From contig CAMAVA010000015.1 of NCBI GenBank assembly GCA_945861515.1, forward strand, positions 1 to 33,495: DNA of 33,495 bases. Direction: 5' to 3'. The DNA is from Brevundimonas vancanneytii (GTDB lineage Bacteria > Pseudomonadota > Alphaproteobacteria > Caulobacterales > Caulobacteraceae). The position numbers and the translations under genes were made by a program. Positions 25,809-33,098 of the stretch are shown here, piece by piece. Each line of letters starts with the position of its first letter. Position 1 is the first letter of the stretch. The notes under the pieces were generated by a model, which searched no databases, was not told where the DNA came from, and saw only the letters and a list, made by a program, of their open reading frames with translations.

Positions 25809-26193
25809 CTGGATGGGGATGTCCCGGTTTCTGTCATTTGGAAATGTCAGGGCAGGGCGATTGGGTTGGACCGGCGACCGTCGCAAGGGCAACGGCGGGT
25901 TTGCGCGCCCGCAACAGACCTTCCAGACTTCACGCTTGCTGGCAGCCCTGACAAGGCCTCGGCTCGATGACGGCATACCCCACCGCGCGTGGACCAACTC
26001 GCGGCCCGTCAGCGTCATTCCTGACCAAAGGCGCCAGGCTGCCGGGATAAATGTTGCCGGGCTCCAAAGTACCGACATTTTTCCCTCATCGCGCCGCTGA
26101 CAGCGAGAATCTCGGATCGGCCCGAGCGGGTGCGGTAGCTATGCGAGGAGAACGGATCGTCTATAACGGCGGCCTGTTGCCAGAGGTGACGCC
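25809..26193. other. 385-bp intergenic region upstream of ktrB
   Basis: I see no convincing gene here. Open frames exist on both strands (25813-26100 plus; 25620-26078 minus, overlapping argE), but neither has a domain, signal or good ribosome-binding site. An imperfect hairpin (CATTTGGAAATG, near 25840) lies at the left end. GC content falls below that of argE and approaches that of ktrAB, so the left boundary of the foreign-looking segment probably lies in this interval. It should also hold the ktrAB promoter, which I could not pick out. Confidence 0.5.
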
Positions 26194-27528
26194 TTGCGAA
26201 GACCGCTGCTCGACCATCCTGCTCGCATGGTGCCCCTCGCCTTTCTGGCTGCCATCTTGGTCGGCACCCTCCTGCTATCGTTGCCTTGGGCCACCACGAC
26301 CGGCGACCCTGCGCCTCTGCTCACGGCGCTGTTCACCGCCACGTCCGCGACCTGTGTGACCGGGCTCATCACAGTGGATACTGCAACCTACTGGTCCCTG
26401 TTTGGGCAGGTGGTGATCCTCGGACTGTTTCAGGTTGGCGGGTTCGGCATCATGACCGGCGCAACCCTGCTGGGACTGTTGATTTCCCGGCGCATGAAGC
26501 TGGGACGCCGACTGATCGTTCAATCGGAGACCAAAAGCCTGCAGCTTGTTGATGTGAAAGCCGTGCTGCTGACCATCTTGTGGGTCACATTGACCTTCGA
26601 GCTGGCCGTGGCGGTGATCCTGACCCTTCGGTTTCATTTCGGCTATGGCGAACCTTGGGGCGTCGCCGCATGGAACGGAGTTTTCCATTCGGTCTCCGCC
26701 TTCAACAACGCAGGCTTTTCCACCTTCACCGATAACCTTATGGGCTTTGCGCTCGATCCGCTGGTGCTGCTGCCGCTTTGTGCTGCGGTCATCATCAGCG
26801 GACTTGGGTTCCCGGTAATCAACGAATTGCTGATGGAATGGCGGACGCCGGAGCGCTGGTCCATTCATGCGAAGCTGACGCTGCTCGGGACAGGAGGCTT
26901 GCTCGTGCTTGGCTTCCTCGGCGTTGCCGTAGCTGAGTGGAACAACGTCGGCACATTCGGCGACATGTCGGCGCCGGCAAAGATGCTGAACGCCTTCACC
27001 CACTCGGCGGTCAGCCGCACGGCTGGCTTCAACACCGTGGACGTTGGCCAGATGCGCCCCGAGACGCTCTTTCTGACGGATGGTTTGATGCTCATCGGTG
27101 GCGGCAGCGCGGGCACCGCTGGCGGCATCAAGGTGACAACCTTCCTGCTTCTGGGAATCGTCGTCTGGGCTGAGGTGCGCGGACGCTCGGATGTCACGGC
27201 CTTTAGACGCCGCATCTGTCCAGACGCCCAGAGACAGGCACTCGCTGTCGTGCTTCTTGCGGTGGGGCTGGTGGGGGTTTCGACGCTCGCCATTCTCTCG
27301 CTGACGATGCACCCTCTGGATAAGGTGCTGTTCGAGGTCGTATCGGCATTTGCGACAGTCGGCATGAGCACGGGCATCACCGCGTCTCTGCCCCCGACCG
27401 CCCAACTGATCCTCATCGGCCTCATGTTCGTCGGTCGGGTCGGAACCATAACCGTGGCGGCGGCCATGGCGCTGCGCGCCCGGCATGTCCCATACCGCTA
27501 TCCGCTGGAGCGCCCCATCGTTGGCTAG
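26194..27528 (+). CDS. ktrB: KtrB/TrkH-family potassium uptake channel subunit
   Basis: A 444-residue membrane protein of the SKT superfamily, forming the K+ (Na+-linked) translocation pore of KtrAB. Four pore-loop repeats each carry the selectivity glycine: TSATCVTGLI, SAFNNAGFST, SRTAGFNT and FATVGMSTGI. Hydrophobic hairpins flank each. KVTTFLLLGIVVWAEVRGR is the region between the third and fourth repeats, and a final MFVGRVGTITVA helix is typical of KtrB. The TTG start at 26194 is favoured because AGAGGTGA lies at the right distance; ATG at 26227 is the alternative. Composition is less GC-rich than in flanking genes, suggesting lateral gain. It is followed by ktrA after 13 bp. Confidence 0.93.
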   Translation: MRRPLLDHPARMVPLAFLAAILVGTLLLSLPWATTTGDPAPLLTALFTATSATCVTGLITVDTATYWSLFGQVVILGLFQVGGFGIMTGATLLGLLISRRMKLGRRLIVQSETKSLQLVDVKAVLLTILWVTLTFELAVAVILTLRFHFGYGEPWGVAAWNGVFHSVSAFNNAGFSTFTDNLMGFALDPLVLLPLCAAVIISGLGFPVINELLMEWRTPERWSIHAKLTLLGTGGLLVLGFLGVAVAEWNNVGTFGDMSAPAKMLNAFTHSAVSRTAGFNTVDVGQMRPETLFLTDGLMLIGGGSAGTAGGIKVTTFLLLGIVVWAEVRGRSDVTAFRRRICPDAQRQALAVVLLAVGLVGVSTLAILSLTMHPLDKVLFEVVSAFATVGMSTGITASLPPTAQLILIGLMFVGRVGTITVAAAMALRARHVPYRYPLERPIVG

Positions 27529-27541
27529 ATCGAACAAACAG

Positions 27542-28192
27542 ATGTCTAACAATGTCGTCGTTGTCGGCTTGGGCCGGTTCGGGGGCGCCGTTGCTCAAAG
27601 CCTCAGCCTGCTGGGCCACGAGGTGTTGGCGATCGAGGAAGACCTCGCCCTCGTGCAGTCCTGGTCCGACCGGTTGACCCACGTTGTCCAGGCGGACGCC
27701 AGCAACATTGACGCCTTGCGGAGGCTGGGGGTCGCCGACTTCCAACACGCCGTTGTCGGGATCGGCAACGACGTCGAATCCAGCGTCTTGACCGTCCTCG
27801 CCCTCAGCGAAATCGGCGTCCCCGACATCTGGGCCAAGGCGATCAGCTCAAATCACGGGAAGATCCTTGAGAAGACCGGAGCCCACCACGTGGTCTATCC
27901 GGAGGTCGCCATGGGCGAGCGGGTCGCCCATCTGGTCACTGGCAAGATGATCGACTTCATCGAGTTTGACGACGACTTCGCCATCGTCAAGACGCGCCCG
28001 CCCCGTGAAGCGCTGGGCAAGACCCTTGGAGAGTCGCAGATCAGGACCCGGCATGGAGTCAGCGTTGTCGGCGTGAAACGCCCGCAGGAGGACTTCACCG
28101 ATGCGAAGTCCGGGACGCTTGTGGTTGAGGGAGATCTTCTCATTATCTCCGGTCCGACGCAGAAGGTGCAGCGTTTTGCGGCGCTCCCGTAG
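27542..28192 (+). CDS. ktrA: KtrA/TrkA-family potassium channel regulatory subunit
   Basis: A 216-residue cytoplasmic ring-forming regulator. The N-terminal RCK_N Rossmann domain has the nucleotide-binding loop VVVVGLGRFGGAVAQSL (residues 4-20) and the acidic ribose ligand in LAIEEDLALVQ. ADASNIDALRRLGV and SSVLTVLALSEIG follow. The C-terminal RCK_C domain (about 135-216) ends LVVEGDLLIISGPTQKVQRF. It gates KtrB in response to ATP/ADP or other ligands. I chose the ATG at 27542, where the Rossmann domain starts; an in-frame ATG at 27485 would overlap ktrB. It shares the lower GC of ktrB, so both were probably acquired together. Confidence 0.93.
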   Translation: MSNNVVVVGLGRFGGAVAQSLSLLGHEVLAIEEDLALVQSWSDRLTHVVQADASNIDALRRLGVADFQHAVVGIGNDVESSVLTVLALSEIGVPDIWAKAISSNHGKILEKTGAHHVVYPEVAMGERVAHLVTGKMIDFIEFDDDFAIVKTRPPREALGKTLGESQIRTRHGVSVVGVKRPQEDFTDAKSGTLVVEGDLLIISGPTQKVQRFAALP

Positions 28193-28540
28193 CCCGTGAC
28201 GGGCCAACGCCGAATGTCCGCTTCGGGTGGAGGCTGTGTGAATACGCAGCCGATGCGGTTTTCCGCGCAATGATTTTCCCGCAGCGGACAGGTGAGAGCA
28301 CAACGCCGCAAGATGCCATCGCTTCTCCGTCGACGAGCGGTCGGATGTTGCACGGGTTTTTGAGCGCGGCGCGTTTTTACACAGCCTAGGTAGAAAAAGG
28401 AGTCCAGGCCAATTCCGAAGACAGGACTGGTCCGATCGCGGCGGCTTGGACCTTCAGGGGTGTGGCGACGTCGTCAAGGAGGACCGGGCGGGTGCATTTC
28501 CGCCCGAACGAAGCTACCGCCCGCCTGACCCGGGTCCAGC
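28193..28540. other. 348-bp intergenic region between convergent ktrA and uppP
   Basis: No gene is supported here. It contains a short GCCCG-TGA-CGGGC hairpin directly after the ktrA stop (28192-28204), with no T tract, the putative MITE-like element (28231-28387), and about 150 bp with nothing recognisable. The remaining open frames are antisense or low-complexity. GC returns to the local high level near 28440, which I take as the right boundary of the foreign-looking segment. Confidence 0.5.
28231..28387. mobile_element. putative MITE-like element, 157 bp, imperfect terminal inverted repeats
   Basis: The left end AGGCTGTGTGAATACGC (28231-28247) pairs with the right end GCGTTTTTACACAGCCT (28371-28387), giving a 15 of 17 match as an inverted repeat. 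Nothing inside codes for a transposase. The GGCTGTGT-A-AACGC termini look like insertion-sequence ends, which I recall being common in alphaproteobacterial genomes. Just outside the left end, TGTCCGCT (28215-28222) has a complement AGCGGACA inside the element (28283-28290). No clear target-site duplication is visible. A decayed IS remnant is the alternative. Confidence 0.5.
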
Positions 28541-29347
28541 CTACTGCAAACTCAGCAGCGCGATGCCGCCCAGCCCGACCACGATCCGCCACCAGCCGAA
28601 CAGGCCAAGGCCGTGGCGGCCGATGAAGTCCAGCATCATCCGGATGACGATCCAGCCGGAGAGGAAGGACACGACAAAGCCGATGCCGATGATCCACAGG
28701 CCGTCGGCATGGGCGAAGATGGCCTCGCGGCCCTCGATGAAGTCCAGGGTGAAGGCGCCGACCATGGTGGGGATGGCCAGGAAGAAGCTGAACTCCGCCG
28801 CCGCCCGCTTTTCCAGACCCATCAGCACCCCGCCGACAATGGTGGCGCCGGACCGGGACACGCCCGGGATCATCGACAGGCACTGCATCAGCCCCACCCC
28901 CAGCGCCACCCCCAGGGGCGTCTTCATGGCGTCATGCACCCTTGGGGACGGGCTCCAGCGATCAATGATGAGCAGGACCACCCCGCCGATCACCAGGGAC
29001 CAGCAGACCACCAGCGGGCTGGCGAACAGCACGGCCTTGATGAAATCATGCAGCAGCAGCCCGAGCACCACCGCCGGCAGAAAGGCGATCAGCACGCTGA
29101 GCACGAACCGCCGGGCCTCGGCCCGGGTCGGCAGCTGCAGCAGCACGGTCCAGAAACGCTGAAAATACAGGGCGATCACGGCCAGGATGGCGCCCAGCTG
29201 GATCATCACCACAAAGGTGTCCCAGTAGCCGTCTTCCAGACCCAGCAGCTGTTTGGCCAGCAGCAGATGGCCGGTGGACGAGACGGGGATGAACTCGGTC
29301 AGGCCCTCGATCAGGCCCAGCACAATGGCGATCAGCCAGTCTGGCAT
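28541..29347 (-). CDS. uppP: undecaprenyl-diphosphate phosphatase
   Basis: A 268-residue polytopic membrane enzyme (BacA/UppP) that converts undecaprenyl diphosphate to the monophosphate carrier needed for peptidoglycan and other surface polymers. The two catalytic motifs are present: EGLTEFIPVSSTGHLLLA (the Glu-rich motif with PVSSTGH, residues about 14-31) and the PGVSRSGATIVGG motif. About eight hydrophobic segments follow the family layout. I chose the ATG at 29345-29347, opening MPDWLIAIVLGLIEG, with AGGGACG upstream. It is convergent with ktrA and divergent from the TPR-hydroxylase gene. It is known for bacitracin resistance. Confidence 0.95.
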   Translation of the reverse strand: MPDWLIAIVLGLIEGLTEFIPVSSTGHLLLAKQLLGLEDGYWDTFVVMIQLGAILAVIALYFQRFWTVLLQLPTRAEARRFVLSVLIAFLPAVVLGLLLHDFIKAVLFASPLVVCWSLVIGGVVLLIIDRWSPSPRVHDAMKTPLGVALGVGLMQCLSMIPGVSRSGATIVGGVLMGLEKRAAAEFSFFLAIPTMVGAFTLDFIEGREAIFAHADGLWIIGIGFVVSFLSGWIVIRMMLDFIGRHGLGLFGWWRIVVGLGGIALLSLQ

Positions 29348-29570
29348 GCGTAGCGTCCCTGTCTCTCGCCCGTTTCCTGCTCTCGGCCTTGTCGAGGTCT
29401 GTTGTCGGCATGGCAAGAGGCCAGGACCCGCCCGGCCCCGATTGTTGGCCTGGCGCCCGAATCATGCGTGACAGAATGTCGCGGCGGCGCGCCAGAGTCC
29501 TGTTTGGCGTCGCGCATCCAGGGCCCTCTGGATAACCCTCTGTCTGCGGCCTTTGCTGCGGGGGACATCC

Positions 29571-30770
29571 ATGGCGGCGGGGACCGACAGTCTGGTCAGG
29601 CAGGCCCTTGAGGCCCTGCAGCGGCGCGACCCGCGCGGGGCGCTGGCCTTGCTGGACCAGGCGCAGGCCATCAGCCCGCAGGACCCCCAGGTCCTGATGA
29701 ACCGGGCCCTGGCGCTGAGGCTACTGGGGGATTTCCCGGCAGCGATCAGGACTCTGGACCAGGTTCTGGCGCTTGACCCCTATGACTTCCTGGCCCTGCT
29801 CTCCAAGGCGGCCCTGGTCGACCAGACAGCTGGACCGCGTCAGGCCGTGACCCTCTATCGCAATGTCCTGAAGATCGCCCCGCCGGATGACCGCCTGGCC
29901 CCCGGCCTGGCCGCGCCCATCGCCCGGGCGCGGCAGGTTCTGGCAGAGAACAGCGATCTGCTGGCCGAACATCTGCGACAGAGCGTGGCGGACGTCCGCG
30001 CCCGGCATGGAAATGAAAGCCTGGGCGGCGAAACCCTGGCGCGTTTCGATGAGGCGCTGGAGATTCTGGCCGGCCGCAGGCGGGCCTATGTCGCCGAGCC
30101 GATCAATCTCCACTATCCGCGCCTGCCGGCCATTCCCTTCTTCGACCGGTCGCGTTTCCCATGGTTCGACCAGCTGGAGGCCGGGACCGACATGATCCGG
30201 GCCGAGCTGATGGCCGCCCTGGAAACCGCTGACAGCGCCTTTTCGCCCTACATCACCTACGGGGCCAGCGATCCGGTCAATCAATGGGCGGAACTGAACC
30301 ATTCCCGGCGCTGGCGGTCGCTCTGGCTCTGGAAGGATGGCGTCCGTCAGACGGGCGCCTGTGAGCGTTGCCCCGGAACCGCCGCTCTGCTGGCTAGCCT
30401 GCCCATGGCCGACCAGCAGGGGTTTGCCCCCACCGCCCTGTTCTCGGCCCTGGAGCCACGGACTCACATCCCGCCCCATACCGGCTCGACCAACACCCGG
30501 CTGCTGGTCCACCTGCCGCTGATCCTGCCGGGGCCGGCCAGGTTCCGGGTCGGCGGCGAGGTTCGCACCTGGCGAATGGGCCAGGCCTGGGCCTTCGACG
30601 ACACCATCGAGCATGAGGCCTGGAACGATGCCGACGCCCTGCGGGTCATCCTGATCTTCGATATCTGGAACCCCCTGCTGAGCCCCGTCGAACGGGACCT
30701 GATCAGCGCCATGATGACCGCCAGCCGCAGTTTCTATGCTGCGCCCGCGCCGCAGGTCCGGTTGGCCTGA
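29571..30770 (+). CDS. TPR protein fused to aspartyl/asparaginyl beta-hydroxylase domain
   Basis: A 399-residue fusion. Residues 10-115 are tandem TPR-like helical pairs (RDPRGALALLDQAQAISPQD, MNRALALRLLGDFPAAIRTL, LLSKAALVDQ). Residues about 180-375 are an AspH-type 2-oxoglutarate/iron dioxygenase. Iron ligands fit His303-x-Gly305 in HIPPHTGSTN and His348 in DDTIEHEAWN, 45 residues apart as in AspH, with the double-His site that lacks an Asp ligand. Arg310 lies in NTRLLVHLPL. The substrate is unknown; family members hydroxylate Asp/Asn in proteins, or act on lipid A or small peptides. The ATG at 29571 has GGGGGA upstream. It is divergent from uppP, with 223 bp between starts. Confidence 0.88.
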   Translation: MAAGTDSLVRQALEALQRRDPRGALALLDQAQAISPQDPQVLMNRALALRLLGDFPAAIRTLDQVLALDPYDFLALLSKAALVDQTAGPRQAVTLYRNVLKIAPPDDRLAPGLAAPIARARQVLAENSDLLAEHLRQSVADVRARHGNESLGGETLARFDEALEILAGRRRAYVAEPINLHYPRLPAIPFFDRSRFPWFDQLEAGTDMIRAELMAALETADSAFSPYITYGASDPVNQWAELNHSRRWRSLWLWKDGVRQTGACERCPGTAALLASLPMADQQGFAPTALFSALEPRTHIPPHTGSTNTRLLVHLPLILPGPARFRVGGEVRTWRMGQAWAFDDTIEHEAWNDADALRVILIFDIWNPLLSPVERDLISAMMTASRSFYAAPAPQVRLA

Positions 30771-31931
30771 TCAGCCGCCCGCCGCGCCGACCGGCGGGCC
30801 GATATAGCGCGCCCTTGGCCGGATCAGCCGGCCGCTGGCGCCCTCCTCCACCGCATGGGCGATCCACCCGGCCAGACGCGCCACGGCAAACAGCAGGAAC
30901 GGCGCGTCCGCCGGCAGACCAAGGGTTTCGGCCAGGACCACCAGGGCAAAATCGATATTGGCCCGCTCGCCGGTCCGGGACTCCACGGCCGCCTGCAGGG
31001 CCAGAAGCTCGCCGGTCGGCGGGCTGGCCGCCAGCAGGACCACGGCCCTGGGGTCGCCCTCGGGATAGAGGGGATGGCCAAAGCCGGGGGTCGGGGCGCC
31101 CCGGGCGAGACGCCCTTCCACCGTGGCGGCCGCGCCAATCCGGCGGCTTTCCTCCAGCAGGTTGAAGACCCGCGCCGCCATGCCGCCATGCAGGGGGCCG
31201 GACAGGGCGCAGAGTCCGGCCAGGGCGCTGGCGGCCAGACCGGCGCCTGTCGAGGCCGCCACCCGGGCGGCGAAGGTGGAGGCGTTGAGCTCATGGTCCG
31301 CCAGCAGGACCAGCGCCTGCCGCAGACCATCTTCCTTGCCGGCCGGAACGCGCCAGGCGGTGGCCAGTCTCTGATGGATCGGCCCGATGGTGCGGCTCCC
31401 GGCCACGGCATCCGCCGCCAGGTCCATCAGGGCGACGCCGTCCATGGCCAGGGCCAGGGGCGCCCGGCCCCGGGCGGGCGCCTCATGGGCGGCCCGGTCC
31501 GCCAGGGCGGCGAACAGCCTGGCCCGCGCGGAGTCCAGGACCGGCGGCGCCGGACGCTCGGCGCCCTTCAGCGCCAGGCCGTGCCCGCCCCTCAGCAGCC
31601 TTGCGACGCTTTCCAGAGTCTCGGTCCTGGCCAGCAGGGCGGCATCCCGGCCGCGATACCAGAGCCGGCCCCCGGACAGGGTGGTGATGGCGCTGGCCAG
31701 CACCGGCTCGCCCCAGGAAATCGCCCCTTCCGCCACCGCCGACGGCTTGCGGCCCCGGACCCGCCGCCGGGTCAGTTCGGCAATGTCGGCGGCGCGATAG
31801 AGGCTGCGGCGAGGGTCGTCCGGATCGGGACGGGCCTCGACCCGGCCCCGGCTGACATAGGCGTAGAGGGTCTGGGGCTGGACGCCCAGCCGCTCCATGG
31901 CGGCGGCGCCGCTGATCCAGTCTGGAGACAT
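30771..31931 (-). CDS. citrate-synthase-like protein with N-terminal helix-turn-helix
   Basis: A 386-residue two-domain protein. Residues 1-55 (DWISGAAAMERLGVQPQTLYAYVSRGRVEARPDPDDPRRSLYRAADIAEL) form a MerR/excisionase-type winged helix-turn-helix. The rest is a citrate synthase domain. His motifs are GPLHGG near 246 and GFGHPLYPEGDPRA near 286, and the Asp (Asp327) lies in NIDFAL. In classical enzymes the second His is followed by Arg-Val/Ile-Tyr; here Pro-Leu-Tyr replaces it, as in citryl-CoA lyase/ATP-citrate lyase types. Catalysis is therefore uncertain and a regulatory role is possible. The ATG at 31929-31931 lies within an AT-rich region and has no Shine-Dalgarno. It is divergent from the paralogue at 32007. 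Confidence 0.88.
   Translation of the reverse strand: MSPDWISGAAAMERLGVQPQTLYAYVSRGRVEARPDPDDPRRSLYRAADIAELTRRRVRGRKPSAVAEGAISWGEPVLASAITTLSGGRLWYRGRDAALLARTETLESVARLLRGGHGLALKGAERPAPPVLDSARARLFAALADRAAHEAPARGRAPLALAMDGVALMDLAADAVAGSRTIGPIHQRLATAWRVPAGKEDGLRQALVLLADHELNASTFAARVAASTGAGLAASALAGLCALSGPLHGGMAARVFNLLEESRRIGAAATVEGRLARGAPTPGFGHPLYPEGDPRAVVLLAASPPTGELLALQAAVESRTGERANIDFALVVLAETLGLPADAPFLLFAVARLAGWIAHAVEEGASGRLIRPRARYIGPPVGAAGG
30777..30799. terminator. candidate bidirectional hairpin between convergent genes
   Basis: GCCCGCCG (30777-30784), 7 bases, then CGGCGGGC (30792-30799) form a perfect 8-bp GC-only stem. It lies at the meeting point of the hydroxylase stop (30768-30770) and the adjacent stop of the citrate-synthase-like gene (30771-30773), inside the latter's final codons. 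No T tract follows, so a strong Rho-independent terminator is not claimed. In a GC-rich genome such a stem can arise by chance. Confidence 0.3.
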
Positions 31932-31964
31932 TGATTATATTGATCAAGATTGACGATGATTGAT
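31930..31964. promoter_or_regulatory. four phased ATTGAY repeats in divergent citrate-synthase promoter region
   Basis: ATTGAT occurs at 31930, 31939 and 31959 and ATTGAC at 31949, giving steps of 9, 10 and 10 bp, about one helical turn each. A TTGATCAA palindrome is centred at 31943-31944. The first copy overlaps the start codon of the minus-strand gene. On the minus strand TATAAT lies just before that ATG, which could allow leaderless transcription. The 75-bp space between the genes is strikingly AT-rich. Binding by the helix-turn-helix of the adjacent citrate-synthase-like protein is my inference. Confidence 0.5.
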
Positions 31965-32006
31965 TTAGCCGCGAGTTGAGCCCGGTACGCAAGAGGAAAC
32001 CGGAAA

Positions 32007-33098
32007 ATGACCCCTACTGACGGACTGGACTCAGTCATTGCGGCCCATACGGTGCTGTCGGATGTCGACGGCCTGGCCGGGCAACTGACCCTTCGTGGCT
32101 GGTCCCTGGACCAGCTGGCGGGCCACACGACCTTCGAAACCGTGGCCCATCTGTTGCTCGAGGGCTTTTTCGACGGCCTCCCCGATGACCTGACGCCGTC
32201 CCTGGGCCAGGCCCGCCGCGCCGTCTTTGAGGAGGTCTCGGCGATTGACGAGGCCCTGGTCGCCTTGCCGGTGGTGGAAGTGGTCAGGGCCCTGATGGCC
32301 CGGCTGGCGGACCGCGATGACCTGTCGACCGCCCTGAAGCTGGTCGCCGCCCCGGCGGTCTTCACCACGGCCCTGGTGCGCCTGAAGGCCGGGGATTCGC
32401 CGGTAGCCCCCGATCCGTCCCTGTCCCACAGCCAGGACATCCTGCGCATGCTGCATGGCCGGCCCGCAGGTCCCGGCGAGGCCGAGGCCCTGGACACCTA
32501 TCTGGTGACGGTCTGCGATCATGGCCTCAACGCCTCGACCTTTGCGGCCAGGGTGGTGGCCTCCACCCGGGCCGGCCTGACCAGCGCGGTTCTGGCGGGA
32601 CTTTCCGCCCTGAAAGGGCCCCTGCATGGCGGGGCGCCCGGTCCGGTCATCGAGATGCTGGACGCCATCGGCCAGCCGGAGATGGCCAGGCCGTGGATCG
32701 AGGCGGCCCTGGCCCGGGGGGACCGGTTGATGGGCTTTGGCCACCGGATCTACCGGGTGCGCGACCCCCGGGCCGACGCCCTGAAAGGCGCGATCCGCCG
32801 TCTGACCGCCCTGTTGCCGCACCGCCCGGGGCGTCTGGATTTCGCCGAGTCCGTGGAACGGGCGGCGCTGGAGATCCTGAAGGCCCATCGGCCGGACCGG
32901 CCGCTGGACGTCAATGTCGAGTTCTATACGGCCCTGCTGCTGGAAGCCCTGCGTTTTCCGCCGGACGCCTTTACCGGCGTCTTCGCCATGGGCCGGGTCG
33001 CAGGATGGCTGGCCCATGCCCGCGAGCAGCAGGCCGGTGGGCGGTTGATCCGGCCGCAGTCACGCTATGTCGGCCCGGCGCCGCTCAGGGCGGCCTGA
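32007..33098 (+). CDS. citrate synthase / methylcitrate synthase family protein
   Basis: A 363-residue single-domain citrate synthase paralogue, shorter than E. coli GltA (427) and close to the archaeal/Gram-positive type. Active-site His motifs are GPLHGG near 206 and GFGHRIYRVRDPRA near 245, with the Arg retained. The third catalytic position is Glu305 (VNVEFYTALL), not the usual Asp; I have seen NVEFYTALLL in other citrate synthase 2 proteins, so it may be family-typical. The C-terminus GGRLIRPQSRYVGP is nearly the same as in the divergent neighbour, so the two are paralogues. AAGAGGA lies 9 bp before the ATG. Whether it makes citrate or methylcitrate cannot be told. Confidence 0.9.
   Translation: MTPTDGLDSVIAAHTVLSDVDGLAGQLTLRGWSLDQLAGHTTFETVAHLLLEGFFDGLPDDLTPSLGQARRAVFEEVSAIDEALVALPVVEVVRALMARLADRDDLSTALKLVAAPAVFTTALVRLKAGDSPVAPDPSLSHSQDILRMLHGRPAGPGEAEALDTYLVTVCDHGLNASTFAARVVASTRAGLTSAVLAGLSALKGPLHGGAPGPVIEMLDAIGQPEMARPWIEAALARGDRLMGFGHRIYRVRDPRADALKGAIRRLTALLPHRPGRLDFAESVERAALEILKAHRPDRPLDVNVEFYTALLLEALRFPPDAFTGVFAMGRVAGWLAHAREQQAGGRLIRPQSRYVGPAPLRAA

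Noticed and set aside
25620-26078. Minus-strand frame in the argE-ktrB gap
   Set aside because: Half lies antisense to argE and the rest has no domain, signal or good start. It was described as intergenic instead.
28192-28204. GCCCG-TGA-CGGGC hairpin as a terminator of ktrA
   Set aside because: The stem is only 5 bp with a 3-base loop and no T tract, so it was not listed as a terminator.
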